A stretch of 64,000 bases of DNA from Rhipicephalus microplus. Taxonomy: Eukaryota > Arthropoda > Arachnida > Ixodida > Ixodidae. Positions 43,820-56,425 of this stretch are shown here, one piece after another. The notes beneath the pieces were generated by a model. It was not told the origin of the DNA and did no database searches. It was given only the letters and a program-made list of their open reading frames with translations. The position numbers and the translations under genes were made by a program. Within the stretch, counting starts at the first letter, position 1; each line of letters opens with the position of its first letter. Location: assembly GCF_043290135.1 (NCBI RefSeq), contig NC_134710.1:285327276-285391275 (forward strand), in the 5' to 3' direction.

Positions 43820-43820
<1 letters not shown>
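37720..43820. other. Anonymous 6.1-kb stretch
   Basis: No protein domain, RNA gene or known repeat could be recognised. The longest open frames (39607-40047, 40424-40840, 42236-42631 minus, 42874-43248 minus) have no motif. A CpG-rich patch at 43000-43250 includes the hairpin GCCGAGTG/CACTCGGC and could be a promoter. Confidence 0.3.

Positions 43821-43901
<81 letters not shown>
43821..43901. repeat. (TA)n microsatellite
   Basis: Pure dinucleotide run bordering an RTE fragment. Confidence 0.97.
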
Positions 43902-43903
<2 letters not shown>

Positions 43904-43907
43904 GCCC

Positions 43908-44314
43908 GTGAACTCAGTCTTGCCCTTGCTGCTGCCACTTTATACCCGCAAACTTCCTAATCTTAAAGCCCGCCTACCTTTCTGCTTGCCCCTAACCCGC
44001 TTGCCTTCTCTGGGAATCCAGTCAGTTATCCTTAATGACCAGCGATTATTCTGCCTACGCGCTACATGCTCGGCCTATGACTATTTCTTCTTGATTTCAA
44101 CTATGATATCCTTAACCCTGGTTTGTTCCCTGATCCACTCCGCTCTATTTTTGTCTCCTAAAGTTACACCTATCATTTTCCTTCCCATCACTCATTGCGT
44201 CGTCTTCAATTTAAGCTGAACCGTCTTTGTAAACCAGATTTCTGCTCAGTATGTAAGTACCGGCAAGATGCAACTGTTACACTGTTACATACCTGTCTCT
44301 CGAGAGGATAGTGG

Positions 44315-44315
<1 letters not shown>
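43908..44315 (-). mobile_element. RTE-type LINE fragment
   Basis: The minus strand encodes RTE reverse-transcriptase tail sequence, homologous at 43912-44066 to 1839-1994 (shared words TATACCCGCAAACTTC, CTCTGGGAATCCAGT and TAATGACCAGCG). It extends farther upstream in the element, with stops. Both ends abut (TA)n tracts, so its original borders are lost. Confidence 0.85.

Positions 44316-44366
<51 letters not shown>
44316..44366. repeat. (TA)n microsatellite
   Basis: Pure dinucleotide run following the RTE fragment. Confidence 0.97.
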
Positions 44367-44368
<2 letters not shown>

Positions 44369-45787
44369 GCCCATATGGCTCTTATCTCTAATGAGCCTGT
44401 AAGTTGTCTAGATGGCGTCTACGTAAGATGAAATACATCATGAATTCCCTCGGGCACAATGTACGGCATAAAACTTACGTGCATCCTCCTATGTATTTTA
44501 AGCTCATACGAGTATTATTCTTAATCACTGCATGAATGTTCATTGTGATAAACTGTTCTTCTTCGGGATTTACCTGAATATGTGTAAAGAATGAATAAGC
44601 CAGCGCCCCCCCCCCCCCCCCGCCAAAAAAAAAAACTTCTATCTCCCTGTTTTATTTTCTTACTTCCTTGGTGTTCTAAGTGCTGTGAAGTGCGTGTTGT
44701 CATAGGCAACTTCGTACTTACAAACTTCAAACGATCGTGCCAGTTTTCTGCTCTAAATCTTGATCGAAATAAATGCGCAATGCAAGAACCCTGTCTTTTT
44801 GGAATGATGCCGTTTTCTCAATTGCTTACTGTCGCTTTTTCCGGCATTAATGTTCTACGGGGCTCTTCACTTCATGAGTTGCACGGCAAAATTCTTGGTA
44901 TGCATTTCGTCTTATAGCTGCAAAAGACTATAAATACAAACGCTACGAGGAAATATAGGGGCCCGAAATCGCACTGCGGCGAAGATGGAACTCGATCGTG
45001 CATCTGAAATAGTGGCATTTCGCGTAATCGCAACGCATAAACTTCGAAGCAAGCAGCACCATCCCTACATGCGACAATTGCGGCAGTCTCGGAGCGCCTG
45101 CGGTGGTTCGTAAAGTATACAGTTTCAAAAGCTGCACGATTTCGCCATCCTGAAAACACCTCTATTACCACGCGACACGACGCTCGGTAAGCGATAAAAC
45201 GCGCGAAAAGAAAGTGCGGGTGGAGAGTCCACCTTCAGATTCTCGCACCAAACACCGTGACGTCATAGAGTTTGAAGGCATCTACTGAGTGCTACGTAGA
45301 TTCTCATCGATCAAAATTTGGTAACTTGTCAACTGTGGGTACCATAGACCTAGCTTTTGAAGTAAATTTGATCAAGCCATTGTCGCGAAAGTATAAAAAC
45401 TATATTTTGAAATTTTCTACGTTACACGCAGGGATTTCAGCGCGAAAGTTAAAAATAAAACTTCAACCTTATTTTTTTCCGCTAAGAATGTACTTATTAG
45501 AGTGCAACTTATGGTGTTAGAGTTATTAGAGTGCAGTTGATCAATCTAAACTAAATCAACGTTGGTTTCTGGTGTTCCTTTATGAAAAGGCTGGCAATAT
45601 AGAACAGGTTGCATTATGCGCAGCACAAGTCACAAACCAGCCAGCAATGTCAAGATAGAATTCAAGTGGTGTTGGTAAATGTTCGCTTTCTATATGCTTT
45701 TGAAAGTTACGTAGATATCTACAAATGTTGTTTCTTTATCAATCGATAAGCCCTACAGAAGCAGGCGGAGATCTGATCGAATGTAAA
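44367..45787. other. Anonymous sequence
   Basis: No gene recognised. There is a poly-C/poly-A run at about 44606-44634. Confidence 0.3.
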
Positions 45788-45800
45788 TGGCATTACCAAA

Positions 45801-46037
45801 TTCAATTATATATCTATGGCTTTAACGCCCCAAACCACCATATGATTAGTAAACGCAGTAGTTGAGGGCTCCGGAAGTTTTGATCACCTGGGGTTATTTA
45901 CATGCACCTAAATCTGAGCACACGGGGCTCAAGCATTTTCGCCTCCATAAAAAATGCAACCGCCACGGCCGGGATTCGATCACGTGACCTGCGGGTCATC
46001 AGCCGAGTGCCTTAGCCGCTAGGCCACCATGGTGGAT
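45801..46037 (-). mobile_element. Tick SINE (Ruka-like), older copy with target duplication
   Basis: This minus-strand copy has small deletions (for example TATGATTAGTAAACGC in place of the longer family sequence). Its head reads GGCCGGGATTCGATCACG and ends near GCTAGGCCACCATGG. TGGCATTACCAAA at 45788-45800 and TGGCATTGCCAAA at 46038-46050 are the target duplication with one difference. Confidence 0.9.
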
Positions 46038-46050
46038 TGGCATTGCCAAA

Positions 46051-46765
46051 GTTGAGGCGAAAATACTTATGTATATTGATAGATAGTTTTTGCAACACAC
46101 TTGACAGCCACTCGTTGGCCTCAAATTCGCAGTTATTGTACTGCTTTGAATTGCAGGGCGTCTTAGTACGGCGTTCGTGTTGTTACAGAGTGATTCACTT
46201 CAACTGCCGAAGCAAGAAGGTTCATCTGTCACACTTGTACAGATGGTGGGCATGACGAATCGATTTGATCATCAGGCACGCACGCTATAGATGCATGTAA
46301 ATAACTTACAGGCCCATAGTGTATCTATACCGTCTTTGTCTCTCTCTTTCAAGATGCGCACTCAAGAATACAAAATGCCCCGATAAACAAACTATTTTCT
46401 TTAGGCTATTGAACACGTCTATTTTGAGAAGCTCTGCCGTACCTCTCAATTCTTTATAATCTTATTTACTTTAGTCACAATGGCTCATCTTAGAACACCA
46501 CAATTTCCTTTAGGCCCATACCAGTGCATCTCGCGCGCTTGCGATACACGGAGCATCGCAAACAAGTGGGCTTCGTTTTGTTCATTCGCTTTCTTAGAGA
46601 CTTGGTTTTCCTTGTCGAGTTCACCTGACTTTAGCACACGTGGGACCTATATGTACCAATACGGCTTCTTGGTCAAAATAGCCCTTTCGCACATACACAG
46701 CAGTAGCTAGTTACGAAGTACTGACAAGACAAGCGAAAAGTTCACTGTGGTAACATGGCCGTTTT
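46051..46765. other. Anonymous sequence
   Basis: Nothing recognised. Confidence 0.3.
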
Positions 46766-46965
46766 GAGGCTCTGCTACTGACCCGCAGATCACGGGTCCG
46801 ATCCCGACTACGGCGGCCGCAATTCGACGAAGGTGAAAAGGTAGAGGCCCGAGTAAATGTGCGATGCCAGTGCACGTTAAAGAGCGCCGTGTGGTCGATA
46901 TTTCCAGATTGCTCTACTACCGCGCCACTCAAAATCCTATAGAAGGACGTAAAACACCGGGTACT
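46766..46965 (+). mobile_element. Degenerate tRNA-derived SINE
   Basis: Plus-strand relic: CTGACCCGCAGATCACGGG, CGGGTCCGATCCC (B-box region), AGAGGCCCGAGTAAATGTG, CAGTGCACGTTAAAGAGCGC and a GGACGTAAAACACC end. The A-box side is largely lost. Confidence 0.7.
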
Positions 46966-47145
46966 TAATTAGACAAGTGAAAATAAGTCGCAGAGAAGAC
47001 GGTATAGGCGTAATTAGCGTCAGTATACGGCCCAAATTGAACTTGATTTCACTATAGAGATCACATTTTCCGGGGTCGATCAACCTGTCCTCCTGGTCGA
47101 AAGACCCTGCTTTAATATACACTGTCAGTCTTTTATGAAAGGAAA

Positions 47146-47570
47146 CACGTGAACGCGTGGCCTGCGCTCAGCGGCGGCTGCAGCCTACAACACCATCAAC
47201 CGACCGCAAAAGGAAACACGTTCGCTTTCAGCGTCATCTGTTGCCGAAAAAATAAAAAAATAATGAGTTATATATAGCCGGTGGAAAAGCGCTGTTAGAT
47301 TGCACTCTATCTCTGCTGACGCCTGCAATGTGTAGTCCACCGCCAACATATCAAACGTTGTGTGCGACCACGGCGCAAGCTGCAGTAATCACCCGATATC
47401 GCTCACCGCGCGAGCAGTGAGGCAACGTAATCTAACAGCGCTTGTCTACCGGCCATGACTCGTTATCTTGCTTGGTCATAGATGACGCCGAAAGTGAACG
47501 TGCTTCCTTCTTTTGTCGGTTGATGGTGATGTAGCAGCCCCCGCAGAACACAAGCCACGCGTTCGCGTGT
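47146..47570. mobile_element. Non-autonomous transposon with long inverted arms
   Basis: Left arm 47146-47301 and right arm 47429-47570 are inverted, diverged copies of about 140-155 bases. Paired words include ACACGTGAACGCGTGGC with ACACGCGAACGCGTGGC, GGTTGATGGTG, GATGACGC, ATAACGAGTCATGGCC-type sequence and CGCTGTTAGATT with AATCTAACAGCG. The 127-base centre is unique. No coding capacity. It is a fold-back/MITE-type element; the superfamily could not be set because no clear target duplication was seen. Confidence 0.88.
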
Positions 47571-48521
47571 GACCGTTAATAGAGAACGACAGTTCCCATC
47601 CACGTGCCTGTGCGGTATATGGGGTGTATAACGCTAGCAAGGCAAATCGCAGAGCGACAAACCCAATCAAGAAAAGAAAGCTCAGTGGGAGTCTAAGTTT
47701 GAATGCTATTGATAGTGTTAGAGCGCACCACTCGTTAAAAAAACTGAGTTCTTTTAATGTAACGAAAATTAGATTCAAGAATATCTAGCAAATATGCAAC
47801 ATTGTATGAACTTAAATACACCAGTTTAAAATTTTCATTACTGTGTGTTATTTTTAGCTATCGAAGGGCAAGAATAAAGTTGTACACTTGAAGGGTCATG
47901 TACTGCTTTCTTCTACAAGCACTGATTTCATAATAGAGATCAGTTCATAGCTCGATTGTATGCAGGTGACACTCTGTGCGCGAGCGTCATAGGAAGATAG
48001 AATTTATTGAGAGATGTACAGTTTACGTTTTAACAGCGATGAGGGGAGGGGATGTCTTACAATGCATGAAAATTTCAAAACTACCAGTATAGAGCAGAGT
48101 GGTATAGGTCCACAATAAAGACCGGCAAATTCGTTCAATCAGTGAACGAAGAACGTCGATTTGATTGACTGGAAATAAGCGCCCTGACTGATATCTTTCC
48201 TTTTGTTGGACGCTCTAATATTTACTGCATTATAACATATTACCGAGAGTATTGGAAACTGGCTACAAGTGGGCATCGATACGTATATCCCACGTAGAGA
48301 GGTAAAATGACAAAAAGACGACCGCTTTTAGACTGCGATTGAGAAAGCGTAGCCGATTTGTTTTTCCATGTTCTTACAGGCCAAAGCATGTCGACATGCA
48401 GTACTAACGCAGAATATATAATGAATTGCCAATGCAGAGGAGCCATTTGTCTTCAGCGAAATTTGATAAGGATTCAAGGCCCTCATTGCTGAGTGGTTCA
48501 ATCCCCAAGTGACGAAATTCC

Positions 48522-48522
<1 letters not shown>
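47571..48522. other. Anonymous sequence
   Basis: Nothing recognised. Confidence 0.3.

Positions 48523-48618
<96 letters not shown>
48523..48618. repeat. (TA)n microsatellite
   Basis: Pure dinucleotide run of about 95 bases. Confidence 0.97.
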
Positions 48619-48619
<1 letters not shown>

Positions 48620-50085
48620 CTGATGAGAAGACGTCTCTCCAACGAAGCGGACCACACTTCGAATAGCCAACTTGTGTGTTTCAGTGCTGGCATGAAAATA
48701 CTGAGGCGCCATTTTTAGTGACAGAAGAGACACGTTGAAGGGTTCAGTCACATTCAATGGTGACGAACGGTGTTTAAACGCCCCGTAACAAAATTTCTCG
48801 CCTGATTCGGTGTTTAAATATGATGCTAACGGGAGATATCTGTCTCAAAATGTGTATCTAGGTTAATGAAGCGATTTCACTAAAGGAAGCACAATGAAGC
48901 AATACATAGGTATATTTGTCGCCAAAAACTAGAGAGGGTCGTCTTCTATGAAGTCATTTGCTTTATACAACGTGGCATTACCTATTTCGATAAATCGGTG
49001 ATATACAAATTTAGAAGTTCGAGGGACCAGTGACATACTGAAAAATAGCCCATGCTATGCTTGCGTGTACGGTTTGAGGCACGACAAACAACATTCAACA
49101 TGTTTCAGCCAAAGACAACCGTCTTCTTTTTAGGCTTATATTGTACGTCGGGCTGAATACAGCGTCTTATAGCATGTATATGCTGTTTGAATGTTTAGCA
49201 TGCGTTGAGTTTTAATGCTGCCTGAAGACCCCTCATTCCAGGGACCATTAGCAACACCTGAAGCAAAATTCAATAATACAAGTCAATCTAATGGCTAATA
49301 ACCTATACTTACAATGGCATGAAAATTTCAATAGTACCAAAGCCAAAGTTCACGATGTATAGAGCGAAGTTTACTGTTTCCCACTGGGGAAAGAGTAAAT
49401 AATTCGTGCTCGAAGAGACGCTTATCAGCCGTTACTGTTGCCTATGAGTCATAGGAAGAAGATGATAAACGATGGCCAGTTTGAGTTACGGCTTTCGGCC
49501 TGCCAAAAACGAAATAGTTAGTCCGCGAAAATGTATGTTGACATATAAATCCATTTTTAAATGTGTTTTTTTTTCTTCGTCACATCACGACAACACACGA
49601 ACGAGGACGTGCCGAGAGAAAGAATTCGGGTAGAGAAGTCACGTCCATGACACTTGTTTCAGTAGTCTTCACCCGGAACCTCACGACATACACGTGTCGT
49701 ACAGCGACACACTTGTTAAAGCGTTTAACCCTGGACTCGACGGCTTTTGTTCTCGGGGCCCCGAGGGCGAGCAAGGCTCGCTTTGTTGCTCTTTGTCGTC
49801 CTTTGACGTGAGTAAATGGCTGCGGTTATACTTTAATTCTGTGCGACGCGACAGTAAGCGACGACTGGATATACTTCCTCCGTGTTCGAGCGATGCTACG
49901 GTCTTTGTCTTCTCACGACTACGCTGCGCACAAGCGGCAAGAATCAATTCTTTACGGTGTGTTGCAACCGACCAACCGCAGGAGCTGTCGAAAGAAGCGC
50001 GGCGCTGTCCGGCATTACCAACTTTTCAGCAGCTTGTTTACGAGTTACTTTCACGACACTAACTCAGTTACCTGTTTCTTTGTTA
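48619..50085. other. Anonymous sequence
   Basis: No gene or repeat recognised. Open frames of 115-125 codons near 49700-50235 overlap in several frames and lack motifs. Confidence 0.3.
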
Positions 50086-50362
50086 CCCGCTACGGTGGTC
50101 TATTGGTTATGGCACTCGAGTGCTGACCCGCAGGTAAGCGGGATCGAATACCGACCGCGGTGGCCGCATTTTCGATGGAGGCGAAATCGCTCGAGGTCTG
50201 TGTACTTATGGTTAGGTGTACGAAAGTTGCTTTAGAACCTTTTTTAAATCTTTGGCTGCATCGTTGAAGAATCCCAGGTGGTCTGAACTTGAGGAGTCTT
50301 CCTCAGGGGTGTCTCTTATTATTATATCGTGGTTTATTATTATAACGTTAAACAGAACAATT
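50086..50362 (+). mobile_element. Degenerate tRNA-derived SINE with insertion
   Basis: Plus-strand copy: CGCTACGGTGGTCTATTGG (A-box side), GCGGGATCGAATACCG (B-box side), GCATTTTCGATGGAGGCGAA, AGAATCCCAGGTGGTC and ATAACGTTAAAC. About 40 extra bases interrupt the middle at roughly 50215-50260. Confidence 0.78.
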
Positions 50363-53300
50363 GTTAGCATTTTTTATCGTTTTTGTGTTTTGTTTTTAAT
50401 GAAGTGTTGACCAAATTTTTGTATTTGTCAAAAGAACTGCTGAGTGCCCACTTACCTATCGCGTTTCTAAGAGGTCAAGTGTTACGCATGCTATTCAGTA
50501 CACACGCTCGCTACCTCATGGTAATGGTTCGTTAACTCTAAGCCGAAACTTGTCAAAGTAGGACTAACTGCAGGCGTTAAACCAACGGACGAACGGTTAG
50601 TCCAACAGGGACTAAATGCATCACAGTGCGTGCCATGCGCAAACTCCCGGCAATGAAGGGACCAACGGGGAGGGTACCTGCGCCGCCATCACCTTCTGTC
50701 GATGCTGCACTGCAATGCTCGGCCCGGTCGGCTATCACGAAAAAGAGTTACATCGGCTATACGCCACAGTGAAAACGAAACACTATGAAACGAATGGAAG
50801 ATGTTATGAGAGGCAAGTACAACATGCAGTCAGCGCACACAGCAAGCACCCTCGCGTTTCCACCACGCCGGCACGGGTGGGCCGAAACCAAGTGAAAGAC
50901 TTCGCGAACAGGGGCATTGTGGATAGCTCGGTATACAATGCGCTGATTTAGAACTACGAAGAACACTGACAACGCTAAAAAAAGTAAGCGATTCGTCAGT
51001 GGTCGTGTACCCGCACAGCCACTGGCTACAACTTCAAAGCGATATATAGAAAAAGTAGGGCTCGTACGTCATCGGTATCAAGCTAGATGCCGGTGTGAGT
51101 GCATTGCCGGCACGTTACAATTGCTTTCAAACATCAAGTGCGAAGGCAATCGCGGATATGACTAAGCGTGCAGCCGGCGGTGCACAGCGAGCGACTTACC
51201 AGCGCGATGAAAGAACCGTGCCTGCGAACGGTCTCGTCGCTTTAAGTACTATACAGCTATCTACATCACTCTATAAGACACCGCGAACAGTGTACACCTA
51301 CCTATTGTTTATTTGTGACTATAAAATCGATCGCAACATGAGCCAGCCGCATGTTGCGATCGCCGTTGATCATTTAGCCGTAATATACTAGCCGTACTCC
51401 TCGTATAAGCCAAGCGACGCTGTCGGCAAGCCGACATGGTATGGCATCGGCTGGGCACCTGGCTCCTTAGCCAGCTTTCCTGCTTAAGCGCCGCTGCTAT
51501 GTTTGTGTTTGCAGACTCGTGTACCATCTCTGCGAATGCTGGTTCGGCTGACATGATCGAATGCCAGCTGATATTTCATATTCTCTGACTGGATGATGTT
51601 CAAGATTAGATAGATAGATATTATAAGATCGGTGCTCTTCGGTGCTACGAATTAGCCCATGCAAATTTTCACGTTACGTTGTCAATGTTTATTGCTTTCT
51701 TAAGCCGAGCAAAAGTCACCCACTGGATCTACATGGGAGGTCAAAATGATGTGCCATATATATGCAATAGTTCGTTCACTGTAGTGTATATAACGCGGGC
51801 GGTCAGCGTTTGCGGTGTTTTACTTTAAAATAATTGTGTGCATGTATATATATGGGAGACTACATGTGTGTGTTTGTGTGTGTGTGTGTCGCCTGACCAA
51901 TATACTGCGTTATTCGGGGCTGATTAAATTGGAATAAACGTCAAATTTGTTCCACAAGTGTAGGGTCGCCATTTTTTGCCATTCGTCCAGACGGCTCAAC
52001 TGTTAGTCCTACTGGAGCATTCTATGAGGACCAACATTTAAACTAAGTGGAGTAAGTGCTAGAGGGTAACAGTTGAACCCTTGAAGTTGCTCCTGCAGTT
52101 AGTCCAAAATTAGTTCATAATCTGTGGCAGCCCATTTATTCCCATAAAAACCCAATGCCATACCCCACTTAAGTTCTTTTCGCCTTAGAGTGTTCCGTAC
52201 ACTTAAAGTGATATCGCCTATGACTGGTGCCATTTATGTGAAGATATTGTCTCTGGCAAGCTCGCCCATGCTGCATATGTTGACAGAATCGAGCTTTACC
52301 GTACTAAGCCTGACGCACGCTCTTCTTATACTACTTGGATTATACTACTTATACTACTTGATTATAATCTCTGTACCCCATTTACCCCCCCCCCCCCCCA
52401 CCCCAAACATAAGCACATTACATCACCAAAACATCATGTTCTCTTATTTCTTCCTTTCTTTTCTTTTGCAGGGGACCACGTAGAAAGGATTAAATGGGTC
52501 TGCTGCCGTCCTCGTGTATCTGACCTAATTTTTTTTTATTCCCATAGACCGTCAGTTCACTATGTACAATGCCTTTCGTCAGAAGCTAGCTGTTTGAGTA
52601 AAGTTAGTTATATTTCGTGTGTCATCATATATTTATATTATTGTTTGTTCAACTAATACGATTGTGTCCCTTCAGCCCCGAAAGCAGTGTTACTAGGGCT
52701 CGTTGGCTACTAAAGTTATTTGTAACAGCTGATACGGCAAGCACGTGATCAAAGGAACACTCTGGGAGACTATATGCAGAGTGATCATCTCGGTCAACTT
52801 GCCTGTTACGTATGTACATTTCACCTATGTGAACATTTCTGTTTTGAGAGCTCTTTTGTTCTGTGAACGTTTGTTTCTATTCAAGCATAACCCAAGTGCG
52901 GGATAGCTTGTTCATAGGCCTCACTGTGCAAGGTTGTCCACTATATTACGACGACATTTTTTTAAGGAAAGAGAAATAATTTTGCCGCACATACACCACC
53001 CTCTTTTTTAATCCATTTACCTAAAAGAAACAAACAAATTCGAAGCAGACAACACAGGTGCGCGACCCATCAGTCTGATCTTGCTTGTACTTCATATTTT
53101 CTCTTTCGTCTGTCAAAACGAACGACATCACTGCCAGAAGAGTACAGGAGGCGTTACACGGTGCCATTTTTGCGAAATGAAACCCGTCATGTGGGCCTAT
53201 AACTCGCCGTAACCCCACGGACATCCTGGATATGGAGAAAGCGTGACATACGAGCTGTTTAGTTCTCAGTTACGTCCTGTTCTAGCTCGTTTATTTTCTA

Positions 53301-54400
53301 CGCGATTTTGAAAGAGATGTTATGCCAGTTGTCGCAGCTGTGATAACCGCAGGCATTTCTCACGCTGCTTGTAATACAGTTATGTGGACGCGATCGAGTA
53401 GTCTGCGTGCGCTAGCCAAAATAGAACCTGGTTGCGCATATACGAAGCGCGTAAATTGCATGCGTCCAAAGGTTGTGCGTCGCGTGAACGTCACCAAGAT
53501 GGCAATAACACAAAGTTTCTGCACGCGAAGCTTATTTGGAGCCAGAAAACCAAAAATGTAAGAAATAAAAAGGCCTGAATCGAGAAAATGTGACTACGCT
53601 AGAGCAAGCAAAAAAAAAAGTGTGGCGAAACGGACGTCGTTGACGCCCAGTGCAGTTACGCTGGCTTTGCGGTCACGCGAATTCTTGACATATATAGCGA
53701 AGGTCACCACATTATATCTCCTGCAGTGCCTGTCACGCCGCGAAGTCTCTTTTGTCGTATGCTTTTTTTTTTTCAAGGACCAATACTTTCTCAAGTGCTT
53801 CACGCGAGCAAACGGACTGTCAAGTGGCTGTCAGCAGCCGAGGATTCCAGTGGGCACATTCGGTCCGCATGCACGGCCCTGCCAAGTGCCACCGCGAATC
53901 AAAAGTGCTCTGGACCTGCTGCCTCACGGATGGCTAACCTCGTACCTCTCTCTCTCCCTCTTCTTTTATTGCCTTGCCGTATATTTTTGATAGATAAACC
54001 TCGGACTCTGGTTTTCGCACACCATGCATGGCAATGGTGCTGAGCACTGAACGAAAAGCCTCGCACTTGAGGTACTACAGTCCACCTCTTCCAAGCAACC
54101 AATTTATAATGGAACAAGCAGCGCAACCTTCTGAAGCTTGTATTGATGAAGTAGAATACGTCGCTCTATTGCTCGTCGGTTAGGCTTCATTTTCATTGCA
54201 GCTCCTGAAAGTCGCTAATTCGACTGCATGTTGTGACAAGGAAAAGGTGAAAAACAAAAATAGGGGGCGAAAAAGGGCTTAGTCGCGAAACGAGACTAGT
54301 GTGGCGTATGGAAATGAATCTGGGCAAAATGGTTGTAATATGAAAGGAGTCCGTGCCACTGCAAGCATCCGTGAAAGTTCTGGCCAGCTCGCTCCTCGTA
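50363..54400. other. Anonymous 4-kb stretch
   Basis: No gene recognised. Small structures only: a 13-base-arm hairpin at 51328-51362, a short (TG)n at 51864-51888, a poly-C run at 52385-52400, and the word GGACTAACTGCAGG at 50562-50575, which is inverted at 52096-52109. Confidence 0.35.
51328..51362. repeat. Perfect 13-base-arm hairpin
   Basis: CGATCGCAACATG and CATGTTGCGATCG flank a 9-base loop. Confidence 0.85.
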
Positions 54401-56114
54401 TTAAAGGGGTCATGACACCCAATTTCGAACCATGTTGCCTGGGTTCATTCTTATACGTTCACAGACAAGCTGGCGAAATTTGGTCGAATTTGGTGGAGCC
54501 GTTAATTTAAAACGAAATATCTTTATAAACGAGCGAGCGGCCTGAGAGTCGGGAAACAGTGGCGCGATCACTTGCCTTGACGCCACGAACCACTTGATGG
54601 GCGAGCTGCCGCACAGTATGCATTCCGGAGTACTATCGTGATCCGTGGTCAGCTGCGCTTGCAACCAAAACGTAGGGGCGAAGCCCCTCTTAGTCTAACG
54701 TTGTCGCGCGTCAAGCGTAACCGAGAGAAGAACAGACGAGAAAGAAAAGAAGGCATTATCTCCCGAACAGTATAATATACGGCGTGGCCTCATGGAAGTA
54801 CATACAGACTGCAGTTGAGTCAGGATATTATATATGGCGCTGTACCGCTAATCTCCAGTGGCTTCTCTGATTCACTGGATCGCAACCGTACGTGGCGGAT
54901 CGTTGGTGGGGCATGGACAAAGGAGAGCGGCGGGCGCGTTGAAGACGCTTGCGCTCGGTTTCCTCGACTCGCGTCTCGTCGGTGTTACCCACGTGCCGTC
55001 TAGTCTCGACCGCGATCGGACGCATGTATGCATGCATGGACGGACGGATCCCTCACCCCACTCATCATCATTCACTCCGATATGCTGTGATTTTTTTTCT
55101 GTGTTGTTCAGCTTACCACTGAAACTAATTGAGTTCGAGGGGTTGAGACAATTTTACCGCATTGCCCATGTAGCGCTGCCACTTGCAGCAAGCAATTTTC
55201 GAGGTAGGAAAGTGTCCTGTGAATGTGCAATCCATATGCCGTTTGGCTCTACGATTAAATATTTATTGAAGCTCCTAGCAGGCAGTGTCCTGGTTTAGGG
55301 TCACACTTGCTATATTTTTTACTGAAACCAAATGCAATCGACAGAGTCAAGCAAAGATTGCACAAGCATGCCGCTCACTTCAGCTTATGTTTACATATGC
55401 CACACACAAAACCAATGGAAATACAATGGTCCTAACGCACAGCATTCCTACGACCTCTTATTTATTATGTTCAGCACCGAAATTCGTGCATTCACGTATA
55501 CTAGCCAACAAAAATCTGCACGCTTTGCCCATTCCACGGCGCTAAGTAACACTTGATCGCGCATGCAGCGTCGATGGACCCCCGTATTCAAGCTCGCTTT
55601 TCAACCTGACACTTGAAATAAAGCTACTTATCATTGCAGAAAGCCGTCTTCAATGTGTGCCGCAACGGCGAGGTTGTTGCAATCTTCGTTCACACCGTTT
55701 TCGACACTTTCTTCGTCGCTTGATCTGGTGGCGATGGAGTCGAAGTCAAAATGTGCAACGTACACGACGTCGTTCACGCATATGGTGAAGGTACCGGTAA
55801 GACACCGCAACACTTGCAACCCACTGACGCGATGCGGACCACGTGGCAAGCAACACGTGCAACACCACTGACCGCGTGTGGAAGGTGATGTTTGGTACCA
55901 GATGACGACACTGCTCCTACGGCTTGTGACGTCAAGCACGCCATGACAAAATTGCGCTCGCCAGCGGTGGGTGGAATTTACAGCCGATGACTTCTACGCT
56001 TTATTTTGGACTGAAATAATCTTTTACAGTCCAGTTTTCACACGTGTACAGGAATATTTGACCCTCTACTTTCGTTTTTAGCCGAGTTGGATGACCATGT
56101 CATGACCTCTTTAA
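54401..56114. mobile_element. TTAA-bounded element, 1.7 kb, with nested repeat
   Basis: TTAA at 54401-54404 is followed by AGGGGTCATGACACCC. At the other end, read inverted, AGAGGTCATGACATGG abuts TTAA at 56111-56114. The first 13 bases of the ends match at 12 positions. TTAA flanks point to a piggyBac-type non-autonomous element. The interior includes a separate repeat (54673-55099). A minus-strand 102-codon frame at 55631-55939 has an acidic stretch (FDFDSIATRSSDEESVENGV) of unknown origin. No transposase core was recognised. Confidence 0.72.
54673..55099 (+). mobile_element. GTCC-type inverted-ended repeat, copy 2
   Basis: It starts TAGGGGCGAAGCCCCT and ends CACCCCACTCATCATCATTC then ACTCCGATATGCTGTG and a T-run, matching the reverse complement of 31322-31378. 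The GGAC minisatellite part is very short (55036-55048). It lies inside the TTAA-bounded element, so it is the younger of the two. Confidence 0.65.
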
Positions 56115-56334
56115 GTGTTATATTTCAGTCCTCACGGGGCAGCGGCATGAGATTTTGCCGCGATCATGGGCATGCATAGAGGAACTCGAAGCCAGGAATG
56201 TGTTGGTTTGACTGCTGCAGATATTTGAAAAATAAGGCATATTCGCACTTGCAGTGTCAAGCTGGATGGCCTCCAATGCATTCCATTATTTCCCTCTGGC
56301 TTCATCCCTATCTTTCCCTTTCTCTCCTCTGTTT

Positions 56335-56335
<1 letters not shown>
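56115..56335. other. Anonymous sequence
   Basis: Nothing recognised. Confidence 0.3.

Positions 56336-56425
<90 letters not shown>
56336..56425. repeat. (TA)n microsatellite
   Basis: Pure dinucleotide run. Confidence 0.97.
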
